Positions 34,410-43,628 of a stretch of 64,000 bases of DNA are shown one piece after another. Within the stretch, counting starts at the first letter, position 1. Every line of letters begins with the position of its first letter. The notes beneath the pieces are model-generated. The model saw only the letters and a list, made by a program, of their open reading frames with translations, searched no databases and had not been told where the DNA came from. The stretch is from Nitrospirae bacterium YQR-1 (GTDB taxonomy: Bacteria > Nitrospirota > Thermodesulfovibrionia > Thermodesulfovibrionales > Magnetobacteriaceae), in NCBI GenBank assembly GCA_039908095.1, contig JAMOBJ010000014.1, positions 1-64,000 on the forward strand, written 5' to 3'. Position numbers and translations under genes: made by a program.

Positions 34410-34865
34410 ATGGAAACACTAAAGAAAATAAGAAACCTCGTTGAGGAGGTAGCAAAGAGAAGCAACGTGGAGGTTGCGGGGATTGATGTGAAGGGGCAGG
34501 GAAGACGTACGCTTTTGAGATTGACGTTGGATAAGGAGGGGGGAATCACTCTGGATGACTGTGAGAGGGTCAGCCGTGAAGTGGCTGTGATTTTGGATGT
34601 TGAGGATATGTTTCCTAACTCATATACATTGGAGGTGACATCTCCCGGTATAGACAGGCTGCTAAAGGGTAAAAAGGATTTTATAAAAAACATAGGAAAT
34701 CTTCTTAATGTGGTGACAGCGGAAAAGATAGCTAACGGGAATTTTTTCAGGGGACGTCTTCAAAGCGTTGAGGAGAATTCAATAACCCTTTCGGATGGGA
34801 AGAAACTGGTGGAAATCCCTATTGACAACGTATCAAGAGCCAAAGTGGAGATAGAGATAAGATGA
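34410..34865 (+). CDS. rimP: Ribosome maturation factor RimP
   Basis: RimP assists 30S subunit assembly. The 151-residue protein shows RRTLLRLTLDKEGGITLDDCERVSREVAVILD and the strongly conserved YTLEVTSPGIDRLLKGKKDF. It starts with no visible Shine-Dalgarno sequence; the ATG comes directly after the T-run of the leader terminator. Its end overlaps nusA by 4 bases (ATGA), the usual conserved gene order. Confidence 0.95.
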   Translation: METLKKIRNLVEEVAKRSNVEVAGIDVKGQGRRTLLRLTLDKEGGITLDDCERVSREVAVILDVEDMFPNSYTLEVTSPGIDRLLKGKKDFIKNIGNLLNVVTAEKIANGNFFRGRLQSVEENSITLSDGKKLVEIPIDNVSRAKVEIEIR

Positions 34866-35962
34866 GCAAAGAAATCAGATACGTAATAGAACAGATAAGC
34901 AATGAAAAAGGGATATCGAAAGACCATTTAAGAGCCACGATAGAGTCGGCTATGCTTACTGCTGTAAAGAGGAAGTTCATAAGGAATGAAAATATTGGAC
35001 TTACGATAAGCCCTGAGAGTTATGAGCTTAGTGTGTTTAAAACAAAAACTGTAGTAAAAAAGGTTGCGGATAACGATATGGAAATATCGCTTGAGGATGC
35101 ACTGATATTAAATAAAAACGCAAAGGTGGGAGACCAGATAGCTGACCCCCTTGATATAAAGGACTTTGGACGTATAGCCGCCCAGGCAGCCAAACAGGTG
35201 ATAATGCAAAAGGTGCGGGAAGCGGAAAGAGACGTTATTTATGATAAGTTTATAGGCAAGGTGCACACTGTGGTCTCAGGCGTAGTGCAGAGAAAAGAAA
35301 AGGGTATGTATTTTATAAATATTGGGAAGGCGGAGGCTGTGCTGCCGGTAAGGGATACTCTGCCGCGGGAATATCTTAAGTCGGGGGATACGATAAGGGC
35401 CTATATAGCCTCAGTAAACCCATCCTCAAAGGGGCCGCAGATAATACTCTCCCGTACCTCTGCTAGTTTTGTAGCAGAGCTTTTTAAGATGGAGGTTCCG
35501 GAAATTAATGACGGCATTGTTGTTATAAAAGACCTTGTCAGGGAGCCCGGAGAGAGAACAAAATTAGCCGTATTTTCTAATGACCACTCTATAGACCCGG
35601 TGGGAGCTTGTGTTGGGATGAAAGGAACCCGTGTGCAGGCCATTGTAAGGGAGCTGCGGGGAGAACGTATAGATATAATCCACTGGACCAATGACATCAG
35701 AGTCTATATAGCCAAGGCGCTGACCCCTGCCGAGGTGGACAAAATCGGCATTAACGAAGAGGACAAAACCGCCATGGTCGTTGTCGATGATTTACAGCTG
35801 TCCCTTGCTATCGGGAAAAAGGGGCAAAACGTAAAGCTTGCAATGAAACTTACCGGATGGGATATAGACATTATAAGTGAATCAAGGTACTCCAAGATAC
35901 GGCAGGACGGAACCGATAAAGACTTTGACGATATTTTGTTAGAGCAAAAACATAGCAACTAA
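34862..35962 (+). CDS. nusA: Transcription termination/antitermination protein NusA
   Basis: NusA binds RNA polymerase and modulates pausing, termination and antitermination. The 366-residue protein contains the N-terminal polymerase-binding domain, an S1 domain (VHTVVSGVVQRKEKGMYFIN), and KH domains with DPVGACVGMKGTRVQAIVREL and LAIGKKGQNVKLAMKLTGWDIDI. The C-terminal acidic repeats found in E. coli are absent, which is normal for many bacteria. Position after rimP is the canonical arrangement. Confidence 0.96.
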   Translation: MSKEIRYVIEQISNEKGISKDHLRATIESAMLTAVKRKFIRNENIGLTISPESYELSVFKTKTVVKKVADNDMEISLEDALILNKNAKVGDQIADPLDIKDFGRIAAQAAKQVIMQKVREAERDVIYDKFIGKVHTVVSGVVQRKEKGMYFINIGKAEAVLPVRDTLPREYLKSGDTIRAYIASVNPSSKGPQIILSRTSASFVAELFKMEVPEINDGIVVIKDLVREPGERTKLAVFSNDHSIDPVGACVGMKGTRVQAIVRELRGERIDIIHWTNDIRVYIAKALTPAEVDKIGINEEDKTAMVVVDDLQLSLAIGKKGQNVKLAMKLTGWDIDIISESRYSKIRQDGTDKDFDDILLEQKHSN

Positions 35963-35997
35963 TATTTACAGCGGAAAGTGTAGTGGGGGGGAGTTTT

Positions 35998-36312
35998 TTG
36001 TGGAGTGAGCTTAAAGATGACTTTCAAAACGGTGTGGATAGGCTTAAGTGGGCCTCAGCGTTTATTTCCGATAGATTAAAGACTGAGATTGTATTATTTA
36101 AGCTTCTGAATAAAATCAACGACCTTGAAAAATCAAAGACCGCACTGTATGCTGAAATCGGGCAAAAGGTGCATGAATTAAGCCACTTATCGCCGGTTGA
36201 CGTTTATACCCATCCTGAAATATCAAAAAATCTGCGCTCTGTTACCGAGCTTGACGGCAAGATAGAGGAACTTAAAAAGCAGGCCTCAACAGTAAGCACA
36301 CCGGAGGGGTAG
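35998..36312 (+). CDS. Small hypothetical coiled-coil protein
   Basis: About 104 residues, mostly helical and charged (LNKINDLEKSKTALYAEIGQKVHEL; LDGKIEELKKQ), probably a coiled coil. A TTG at 35998 preceded by GGGGGGAG fits best; a GTG at 35983 lies inside that purine run. Its stop overlaps the next gene's GTG by one base, so it is co-translated with the prepilin peptidase. I do not recognise a family. Confidence 0.68.
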   Translation: MWSELKDDFQNGVDRLKWASAFISDRLKTEIVLFKLLNKINDLEKSKTALYAEIGQKVHELSHLSPVDVYTHPEISKNLRSVTELDGKIEELKKQASTVSTPEG

Positions 36313-37106
36313 TGTTTTATTATATATTGGCGTTTAGTTTTGGGCTGGTTATCGGCTCCTTTTTAAATGTCTGCATCTACAGACTTCCCATTGAAAAATC
36401 TATAGTAAGCCCGCTGTCATCATGTCCGCACTGTCACTCTTTTATCAGGCCGTGGGATAACATCCCCGTCCTGAGTTACATTATACTTTGGGGAAAGTGC
36501 CGGAATTGTAAGGAGAGCATCTCACTCAGATACCCGTTAATCGAGCTTTTAAATGCTCTGTTGTATGTGTTTACTTTGTATAAATTCCAAGCAACTCCTC
36601 ATAGCATTTTTTACATGGCATTTTTATCGGCCTTAATAATAATAATATTTATAGACTTTGACCACATGATAATTCCCGATGTTATAACAATCCCGGGGGC
36701 AATAGCAGGAGTCATAGCGGCTTCCTTCATACTGCCCGATGTCTTTAACCCAGCGCTGAGGCTTGGATTTGTGAACTCGTTAATCGGGCTGGGTGTTGGC
36801 TTTGGCATCTTTTATACGATAGCTTTTTTGGGTGAGAAAATCTTAAAAAAAGAGGCGATGGGTGGAGGAGACATTAAAATGATGGCAATGACCGGGGCGG
36901 TGTTAGGCTGGAAGGCGGTGCTCCTTGCGACGTTTGCCGGCAGTTTTATCGGCTCAGTTTATGGAATCTCCGTGATTATTGTAAAAGGAAGAGATTGGCA
37001 GTCCAAGATTCCCTTTGGCCCGTTTTTGGCTATCGGAACACTCATCAGCCTTTATTTCGGAAGGGAATTGTTGTTTTTATATTTAAATGCCGGAAGGATT
37101 TTTTAA
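36312..37106 (+). CDS. pilD: Prepilin peptidase / N-methyltransferase (A24 family)
   Basis: An inner-membrane aspartyl protease that processes type IV prepilins or pseudopilins. The 264-residue protein has the N-terminal methylase region with two CxxC pairs (CPHC and CRNC) and the family piece GSFLNVCIYRLP. The two catalytic aspartates lie in DFDHMIIPD and GGGDIKMMA. About eight membrane helices are evident. The start is a GTG at 36312 with GGAGGGG upstream. No pilin genes are in the window. Confidence 0.94.
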   Translation: MFYYILAFSFGLVIGSFLNVCIYRLPIEKSIVSPLSSCPHCHSFIRPWDNIPVLSYIILWGKCRNCKESISLRYPLIELLNALLYVFTLYKFQATPHSIFYMAFLSALIIIIFIDFDHMIIPDVITIPGAIAGVIAASFILPDVFNPALRLGFVNSLIGLGVGFGIFYTIAFLGEKILKKEAMGGGDIKMMAMTGAVLGWKAVLLATFAGSFIGSVYGISVIIVKGRDWQSKIPFGPFLAIGTLISLYFGRELLFLYLNAGRIF

Positions 37107-37159
37107 GACATTTTTTTCGTAGAAAATGTAATGATATAAGGGCTGTTAATGAAACAATA

Positions 37160-37307
37160 TAATACCAAGTTGCATTCAGAAGTAAACACAGGCGGCTGGG
37201 AGAAAGCGACGCCTCCCCTTATAGGGGATTCCACTTTAAGGGAGAGTACGCCCCGGAGCTTTTGACGAAGCCAACGAAGTTAGACGATTGAATGCAACTT
37301 GGTATAA
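37160..37307 (-). repeat. Dispersed inverted-end repeat, copy 8 (full length)
   Basis: A good reference copy of 148 bp. It starts TAATACCAAGTTGCATTCAG, holds the inner palindromic pieces CTCCCCTTATAGGGG and AAGGGAGAG, and ends ATTGAATGCAACTTGGTATAA. It fills most of the 254-base gap after the prepilin peptidase gene. Confidence 0.95.
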
Positions 37308-37360
37308 CCGATAGCAAGAGAGTTTTAAATGATGCATAAAACTTTAACAGGGAGAAAATC

Positions 37361-38179
37361 ATGAAACAGACACTGCTGCACATATTTTTATTATTAGTAA
37401 TAATTTTTGGAATAAGCAATCAAGCTTCAGCTGAGGAAAAAATCGTAATTGAAGGCACGGGCGACAGCCAGAATTTGCTGAGAATATTGGCAAAGGCATA
37501 TGAAAAAAATCATCAGGGTATGCACATTGAAGTACCCGATACTATCGGCACTATAGGTGGTATCAAATCCGTAGCCGATGGAAAGTGCGTTATGGGAAGA
37601 ACGGCACGTAAATTGAAAGACAAGGAGAAAGTGTATAACCTCAACTACAAGGAATTTGCATATAGTCCAGTCGTTTTTATTGCCAATATTGATAGCAAGA
37701 AACCTGATAATCTCAGCTCAGAGCAAATTATAGGCATATTCTCGGGCGAGATCACCTCATGGGAGGAATTAGGCGGTGAGAAGCAGCAGATATACGTATT
37801 AAACAGACAAGAGGATGATTCATCAAGGAATGTGTTGGAGCAAGGCATACCCGGATTCAAGGACATAAAAAAAACAGCCGGCAAAACAGCATATACCACG
37901 CCTGAAAGTATTGATATTTTGAAACGATATAAAAACACCATTGGTTATGGGCACATTTCTATGGTAGTAAACACAGGCTTAACAGTATTGAAAATAGATG
38001 GTGTTTATCCCTCAATTAGAGATGTTCAAAACGGCAGCTATAAATTAATGTCGCCTTTTGGACTTGTATGGAAAGGGGAACTTACCGGCCTTGCAAAAGA
38101 TTTCGTTGATTTTCTTTTTACTAAAGAAGCTCAGGCAATTATAATTAAAAACGGAACAGTCCCGGCTAAGACGGAATAA
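37361..38179 (+). CDS. PstS-like periplasmic substrate-binding protein
   Basis: The 272-residue protein has a signal peptide (LLHIFLLLVIIFGISNQASA) and a phosphate-binding-protein-like fold: IVIEGTGDSQNLLRILAKAY, GGIKSVADGKCVMGRTARKL, SEQIIGIFSGEITSWEELGG and the C-terminal FVDFLFTKEAQAII. No pst permease or ATPase genes follow. Instead the stop overlaps the start of a sensor kinase by one base, which suggests a sensory rather than a transport role. The ligand cannot be read from the sequence. Confidence 0.85.
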   Translation: MKQTLLHIFLLLVIIFGISNQASAEEKIVIEGTGDSQNLLRILAKAYEKNHQGMHIEVPDTIGTIGGIKSVADGKCVMGRTARKLKDKEKVYNLNYKEFAYSPVVFIANIDSKKPDNLSSEQIIGIFSGEITSWEELGGEKQQIYVLNRQEDDSSRNVLEQGIPGFKDIKKTAGKTAYTTPESIDILKRYKNTIGYGHISMVVNTGLTVLKIDGVYPSIRDVQNGSYKLMSPFGLVWKGELTGLAKDFVDFLFTKEAQAIIIKNGTVPAKTE

Positions 38180-40089
38180 TGTTTTTATCAATCAAAAGCA
38201 GAATATTGATATCTCATTTTGGCATGGTTTTATTTGTTGGACTTGCAATAGGGATAAGCAGCCTCTGGTTTATCACAAACCATGTTACCGTTGATGAGGC
38301 TAAACACCTGCAATTTACAGCCAACATGATGAGGTTTCGGATACTTGACGGCATTGCCAATAAAGTATCCATTTTACAACGGATACTTGATGGCAGGGAA
38401 GTGGATTTTTACGCAGAGAAATATCAGGAGCCTGTCCTTGTGCAGTATTTCGCGAGATTTTCAAAAGTATTTCCAGTGTTAAGTTATATAAATACTGCCG
38501 GAGCTGAGGTGGAGGAGGTAAAAGTTGTAAACGGCATAGTATCCAGAGATTATAACAACATCAGGGATTCCTCAAATATTAAAATGATAATGACGGCGCC
38601 CAACAGTACTATTATCTCAACCGTGCAAAGCAATGTTGAACTTGGCATTCCGGCAATTTCTTTTATTACACCAAAATATAGTTTTTTTGGTGATAAAGTT
38701 ATTGGATATATAAAAGGCATCGTGCCTGTTTCTGACATCACAAATGTTCTATCTGACATAGAAGTGGGAGAGACAGGGTTTATCTTATTGTTTAGCAATG
38801 AAAAAGCAATCATTTATCCCGATAGTAAGCATAAAATTATAGGCAAATTGATTGAAAAGTATGATGGTTCCCATGATTTAATCACCAAACCTGTATCATT
38901 GCCAAAAGGGATCAGCAGGGCTTTTATCTTAGGAATTGACAGCATTGTTGCCCATACTTCCATTGAAGAGACCGACTGGTCATTAATGGTAGTTGTACCG
39001 TATAAGGAGTTTCACCTGGAAGCAAACAAGGTTAAATATATCACATTTGGTATATTAATTGCTGTATTAACGATAAGCGGAGTTATATTTACGATGATAA
39101 CCACTAACATAAGCACTAATATAACCAATCCGCTAAAAAGATTTATTTCATTTACAGAGGTGGTAGCCAAAGGGGATTATTCTCAGATAACCGACATTAA
39201 TACAAAAGATGAGATTGGAGTTTTAGCAAGATCCTTTAATAATATGCTCACAGATTTAAAAAAAACGCAGCAGGCCCGCGATATGCACCTTGAGGAATTA
39301 GAGGCGGCTTATGAGTATCTCAAAAAGAGTCAGGCTCAACTGGTGCAGGCGGAAAAGATGGCCTCTCTCGGGCAACTGGTGGCCGGGGTCGCTCATGAAA
39401 TAAACACGCCTGTAGGCATTGCTATTACACTGTCCTCATCTATTGTTAAAACTACCGGAGATATAATGGCGGCATTCAACGATAAATCTCTTCATAAGCT
39501 GCAACTTGAGCAATACATAACTGAGATGGGAGCAGGCAGCTCCATCATACTAAAAAACCTTCTTCACACTGCCGACTTAATTAAGAGTTTCAAGATGGTA
39601 TCAACAGATCAGATAACACAAGAGAGGCGAAAGTTTAAGATAAAGGATTATTTAGAGGAGATACTGCTGAGTCTTCAGCCCAAACTCAAGAAACACCCGC
39701 ATACTGTTGAAATTCGATGTTCAGAAGATATTGAAACAGACAGCTATCCGGGAGCATTTGCACAAGTAATAACAAACCTCCTGATGAATTCTATTTTGCA
39801 TGCATATGAACCCGGAGATAAGGGCAAAATAACAATTGAAGTAATCGCTTTTGAACAGGAAATTATTGTACAATACAGAGATGACGGCAAGGGTGTGCCA
39901 GAGGAGAATCTAAAGAGGATATTTGACCCTTTTTTTACAACACGCCGGGGGACAGGCGGCACAGGGCTTGGGCTACATATTGTATATAATATAGTTACGC
40001 TGACCCTTGGCGGACACATCGAGTGTAAAAGCATGTTGGGAAAAGGAGCGGAATTTATTATTAATTTTCCTGCTGCGGCAAGAGGATAG
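38179..40089 (+). CDS. Membrane sensor histidine kinase with periplasmic Cache-like domain
   Basis: The 636-residue protein has two transmembrane helices (about residues 12-34 and 291-313) flanking a roughly 255-residue periplasmic Cache-like sensor. A HAMP linker, a coiled coil (LEAAYEYLKKSQAQLVQAEK), the dimerisation domain with phospho-acceptor His406 in VAHEINTPVG, and an ATPase domain (DDGKGVPEENLKRIFDPFF; GTGGTGLGLHIVYNIV) follow. It is translationally coupled to the PstS-like gene and followed one base later by a hybrid kinase, so the three probably form one pathway. Confidence 0.9.
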   Translation: MFLSIKSRILISHFGMVLFVGLAIGISSLWFITNHVTVDEAKHLQFTANMMRFRILDGIANKVSILQRILDGREVDFYAEKYQEPVLVQYFARFSKVFPVLSYINTAGAEVEEVKVVNGIVSRDYNNIRDSSNIKMIMTAPNSTIISTVQSNVELGIPAISFITPKYSFFGDKVIGYIKGIVPVSDITNVLSDIEVGETGFILLFSNEKAIIYPDSKHKIIGKLIEKYDGSHDLITKPVSLPKGISRAFILGIDSIVAHTSIEETDWSLMVVVPYKEFHLEANKVKYITFGILIAVLTISGVIFTMITTNISTNITNPLKRFISFTEVVAKGDYSQITDINTKDEIGVLARSFNNMLTDLKKTQQARDMHLEELEAAYEYLKKSQAQLVQAEKMASLGQLVAGVAHEINTPVGIAITLSSSIVKTTGDIMAAFNDKSLHKLQLEQYITEMGAGSSIILKNLLHTADLIKSFKMVSTDQITQERRKFKIKDYLEEILLSLQPKLKKHPHTVEIRCSEDIETDSYPGAFAQVITNLLMNSILHAYEPGDKGKITIEVIAFEQEIIVQYRDDGKGVPEENLKRIFDPFFTTRRGTGGTGLGLHIVYNIVTLTLGGHIECKSMLGKGAEFIINFPAAARG

Positions 40090-40090
40090 T

Positions 40091-42190
40091 ATGTTTAACC
40101 ATGATAACGACAGTTTTTTCTATCAGGATGGGAATTTAGGCAATCTGTCAGAGACTGCTGAAAAGTGGAAGGTAGTGATAGCAGATGATGAGCCCGAAGT
40201 GCACACGATGACGAGATTAGCATTGAATAATTTTGTCTATGAAGGCAAGTCTCTGGAATTTTTAAGCGCTTACTCCGGAGGCGAGGCAAAAAAGCTAATT
40301 GCTGAAAACCCTGATACTGCGGTTATTCTTTTGGACGTTGTGATGGAGGACGACCATTCCGGACTTTATGCTACAAAATACATCAGAGAAGAGCTGAAAA
40401 ACAATCATGTACGGATCATTCTAAGGACAGGCCAACCAGGGCAGGCTCCAAAACATGATGTTATAATTAATTACGATATCAATGATTACATAGAAAAAAC
40501 CGAATTGACAATAGACAAATTTAATATTGTGATGATTTTATCCTTAAGGACATACAGAGACATATTAACAATTGAGAACACTAAAAGAGACCTTGAGAAG
40601 GCAATCATAGAAAAAGAGGCTTCAAGGGCTGCAAACATTGCCAAGACTGAATTTTTAGCCAACATGAGCCATGAAATCCGCACCCCTATGAATGCCATTA
40701 TTGGATTGACTGAGCTTGTTCTTGATACAGAGCTACAACGGCAGCAGAGGGAATACATCGAAACTGTGCTTAATTCAGCCAATACTCTTTTAGGTCTTAT
40801 AAACAGCATACTGGACCTTTCAAAAATTGAGGCCGGGAAACTTGAGCTTGAGGAGACCGATTTTGACTTGCGTGAGTTAGTGGAAAACATGTGTGAACCA
40901 CTTTCGATTCAGGCACACAAAAAGGGCCTGGAACTCTCAAGCCATATAAAGCCCGGAGTACCTTTAAAATTAAAAGGTGATCCGGCACGCCTTGGGCAGA
41001 TACTTCTTAACTTAGTGGGCAATGCGATGAAATTTACCACAACAGGGGAAATATTGGTAGAAGTTGAAAAACAGCCCGACAGTACTGATGATAAATCCGT
41101 CATGTTACATTTTTCCGTAAGCGATACCGGTATAGGAATACCTGTTTCAAAGTTTAACCAAATATTTGAGAGCTTTTCTCAGGCAGACAGCTCAACAACA
41201 AGGAAATATGGAGGGACTGGTCTGGGGCTTACTATAACGAAACAATTGGTAACACTGATGGGCGGCAAGATATGGATACAGAGTACTGAGGGTAAAGGAA
41301 GCAAGTTTCATTTCACGGCATGTTTTGCGCTAATCGCCGATGAAAATACATCTGTGATGAGTAATTTTAATAACATGAAGGTACTGATAGCCTGTAATTA
41401 TTCCAGTTGCCGCAACATAATAAAGGACATTCTTACTGACTCAGGTAATGAGATAAGTGAGGCAATCGGGGCGGAAGAAACACTTAAGAAACTGGAGGCT
41501 GCAAAGGCATCCGGCAGCCCGTATGATATTATCTTTGTGGACGTCCGTCTCTCAGGTACAGGCGGCTTTAAAATGGCTGAGAAGATAAAAGCCGACTCCG
41601 GTATCCCGTCATCAATCGTTATGATGTTAAACTCAAACCAGAGAGCGGGGGATTTGGAGAGATGCACAGAGACCGGGGCATCTTCCTATATAATTAAACC
41701 GATAAAGTATAAGGATATAATAAACACCGTTACCAGGGTACTTTCTTCTAAACAATCGGGCAAAACAGAGGCAGAGCAGGTGCAAATAGCTTTACCGGCG
41801 TCTATTGAAGCTGTGGATTCCTCTTTGCGAATCCTGTTGGTTGAGGATAATCAGACAAACCGGGTGGTAGCCAAAGGAATATTGAAAAAAAATGGGTTTA
41901 TTATAACTGAGGCAGTGGACGGACAAAAGGCTGTTGAACTTGCTTCAGAGGTAATGTTTGATTTGATTTTGATGGACGTGCAAATGCCGGTGATGGATGG
42001 CTTTGAGGCGACAAAAATAATAAGGGCCTCGGAAACCACCCGCAAAATTCCAATTATTGCAATGACTGCACATGCGTTAAAAGGAGACAGGGAGCGTTGC
42101 ATAGAGGCAGGAATGGACGACTACATAACAAAACCTATCAGAGCTGCAGAATTGATTCAAATCATTAAGAAATATACCGGAGAGCACTAA
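40091..42190 (+). CDS. Hybrid histidine kinase with N- and C-terminal receiver domains
   Basis: The soluble 699-residue protein has an N-terminal receiver (Asp82 in LLDVVMED), a coiled-coil linker, a kinase core (His194 in MSHEIRTPMN; ATPase motifs GDPARLGQILLNLVGNA and GTGLGLTITKQL), a receiver-like domain with degenerate surroundings (FVDVRLSGTGGF) and a final canonical receiver (Asp629 in LMDVQMPVMDGF). The ATG at 40091 is preferred; an in-frame start at 40007 lies inside the preceding kinase. Its TAA stop coincides with the first bases of a dispersed repeat. No DNA-binding output domain is present. Confidence 0.9.
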   Translation: MFNHDNDSFFYQDGNLGNLSETAEKWKVVIADDEPEVHTMTRLALNNFVYEGKSLEFLSAYSGGEAKKLIAENPDTAVILLDVVMEDDHSGLYATKYIREELKNNHVRIILRTGQPGQAPKHDVIINYDINDYIEKTELTIDKFNIVMILSLRTYRDILTIENTKRDLEKAIIEKEASRAANIAKTEFLANMSHEIRTPMNAIIGLTELVLDTELQRQQREYIETVLNSANTLLGLINSILDLSKIEAGKLELEETDFDLRELVENMCEPLSIQAHKKGLELSSHIKPGVPLKLKGDPARLGQILLNLVGNAMKFTTTGEILVEVEKQPDSTDDKSVMLHFSVSDTGIGIPVSKFNQIFESFSQADSSTTRKYGGTGLGLTITKQLVTLMGGKIWIQSTEGKGSKFHFTACFALIADENTSVMSNFNNMKVLIACNYSSCRNIIKDILTDSGNEISEAIGAEETLKKLEAAKASGSPYDIIFVDVRLSGTGGFKMAEKIKADSGIPSSIVMMLNSNQRAGDLERCTETGASSYIIKPIKYKDIINTVTRVLSSKQSGKTEAEQVQIALPASIEAVDSSLRILLVEDNQTNRVVAKGILKKNGFIITEAVDGQKAVELASEVMFDLILMDVQMPVMDGFEATKIIRASETTRKIPIIAMTAHALKGDRERCIEAGMDDYITKPIRAAELIQIIKKYTGEH

Positions 42191-42279
42191 TACAGGGTAG
42201 CAGTCAAAAGAGTAACGAGGTGGCTGGGAGCTTTTGACCAAGCCAACGAAGTTAGACGATTGAATGCAAATTGGTATCA
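42188..42279 (-). repeat. Dispersed inverted-end repeat, copy 9 (short form)
   Basis: Starts TAATACAGGGTAGCAGTCAA and ends GATTGAATGCAAATTGGTATC. The central palindromic part is missing. Its first three bases are the TAA stop of the preceding kinase gene. Confidence 0.88.
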
Positions 42280-42333
42280 GTGGGTAGGGGGAAGATACCC
42301 GCTCTGTAGCGGGTGGCATCTTCCCCCTTAGCA

Positions 42334-43185
42334 CTACACTTTAGAGATAAGCACAGAGCACTGTGCAAGTGATACAACCCGTTCGGCAACACTGCCCATA
42401 AGCAGCCTGTCAAGGCCGGTTCTACCATGTGAACCCATGATAACCAAATCAGCGCCTGACTCCATTGAAGCGTTCACAATAGCCTTATATGGTTCGCCGG
42501 TAAGAATAAGTGTTTCAACGGCAATACCTCGTTTGGCAGCATTTTCTTTTACTCTGTCCAGATTTTTCTCGACATCATGCAATCCCTCTTTGTTTTTTGC
42601 AACTGCAACTGCCAGAAAATGTTTCACAAACGGACAACTGGCCGCCATGTTGATGGCCTCACTTTCAGCAGCTATGCTGTATTTTGAACCGTCTGTGGCA
42701 AGCATAATGTTCTCACCTTTTATCTCTGTATCTTTGGGTACTACAAGAACCTTGCACGGAGAGTAGGCTATGGTTTTAGCCGTCTGACTCCCCATAATCA
42801 TCAGTTTAAGGCCGGTCCTGCCGCGCCTTCCCATTATTATGACGTCAGCTTTTCTCTTCTTTGCCTCATCTATTATAGACTCATAGGGCTGAACTGACCT
42901 CCTTACCACTATATCGCACTCAACGTTTTCCTCTGCGGCTAAATCCCTGACAGCCTCAAAGTGTCTGCCGGCTTCCTCTTCCATCTTCTCAACATACTTC
43001 ATGCCTTCTGTTTCCAACTCAGGGTTAAACTCAAAAACCCTCAGTACTGTCAGTCTTGTCTGACATGCACGTGCAAAACTAATTGCCTCGGCTATGGCGC
43101 CTTTACTGTAATCTGAACCATCGGTTGCCAAAATGATGGACTTTAAGTCCCCCATCAAGTGCATTCTGTACTTGTCACTTTCCAT
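42334..43185 (-). CDS. Tandem universal stress protein (UspA family)
   Basis: The 283-residue cytoplasmic protein has two Usp domains in tandem. Each ends with the ATP-binding signature: GRRGRTGLKLMIMGSQ in the first and GSHGRTGLDRLLMGSVAERV in the second. It is the last gene of a three-gene minus-strand operon (TauE/SafE permease, small membrane protein, Usp), one base after its neighbour. CAGGAGG lies in the end of the upstream gene. A truncated paralogue is found at 45040-45264. Confidence 0.92.
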   Translation of the reverse strand: MESDKYRMHLMGDLKSIILATDGSDYSKGAIAEAISFARACQTRLTVLRVFEFNPELETEGMKYVEKMEEEAGRHFEAVRDLAAEENVECDIVVRRSVQPYESIIDEAKKRKADVIIMGRRGRTGLKLMIMGSQTAKTIAYSPCKVLVVPKDTEIKGENIMLATDGSKYSIAAESEAINMAASCPFVKHFLAVAVAKNKEGLHDVEKNLDRVKENAAKRGIAVETLILTGEPYKAIVNASMESGADLVIMGSHGRTGLDRLLMGSVAERVVSLAQCSVLISKV

Positions 43186-43186
43186 G

Positions 43187-43603
43187 TTAGTGGCCTCCTG
43201 TCTTTAACAGCCCTGATGCCGCTAAAACTAACACTATCACCTCTACCAAGGCTATAATGCCATATGCGGTGTCTTTCTTTCTAAACAAAATGGGGATTAT
43301 GGCAAGAAAACAAATAATTGTTACAGCACCAAGAAAAGCAATACCTATAAAGTTTAGAAAATCCCCCTTATTAAGCAGGTAAAGCCATGACCATCCGCCG
43401 TGCAACCCCTTCACCTCAAGGTATTTATGTACAGAGAGTCCCCAGAGCTTAGGCAGCTCATCCACCGGTACCTCCGGCTTAAGTACCCCGGTTAAATAAA
43501 GTGCAAAAGACACTATCAGCATCAGCATTCCAAGTTTCATTCCTATGTCAAGTAGTTTTGCGTATCGCAGCTGCTCTTCCGTTGCATGTATTTCTTTTCC
43601 CAT
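43187..43603 (-). CDS. Small membrane protein of the TauE/SafE operon
   Basis: About 138 residues with three predicted transmembrane helices (LGMLMLIVSFALYLTGVL; LNFIGIAFLGAVTIICFLAII; YGIIALVEVIVLVLAASGLL). It resembles the DUF1634-type proteins commonly found beside TauE/SafE permeases, but I base that mostly on layout. The ATG at 43603 is preferred over one at 43645 because AAAGGAGAG precedes it and the longer form would overlap the permease gene. It may be an accessory subunit of the permease. Confidence 0.75.
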   Translation of the reverse strand: MGKEIHATEEQLRYAKLLDIGMKLGMLMLIVSFALYLTGVLKPEVPVDELPKLWGLSVHKYLEVKGLHGGWSWLYLLNKGDFLNFIGIAFLGAVTIICFLAIIPILFRKKDTAYGIIALVEVIVLVLAASGLLKTGGH

Positions 43604-43628
43604 AACGTAGCTCTCCTTTATTAAAAGA

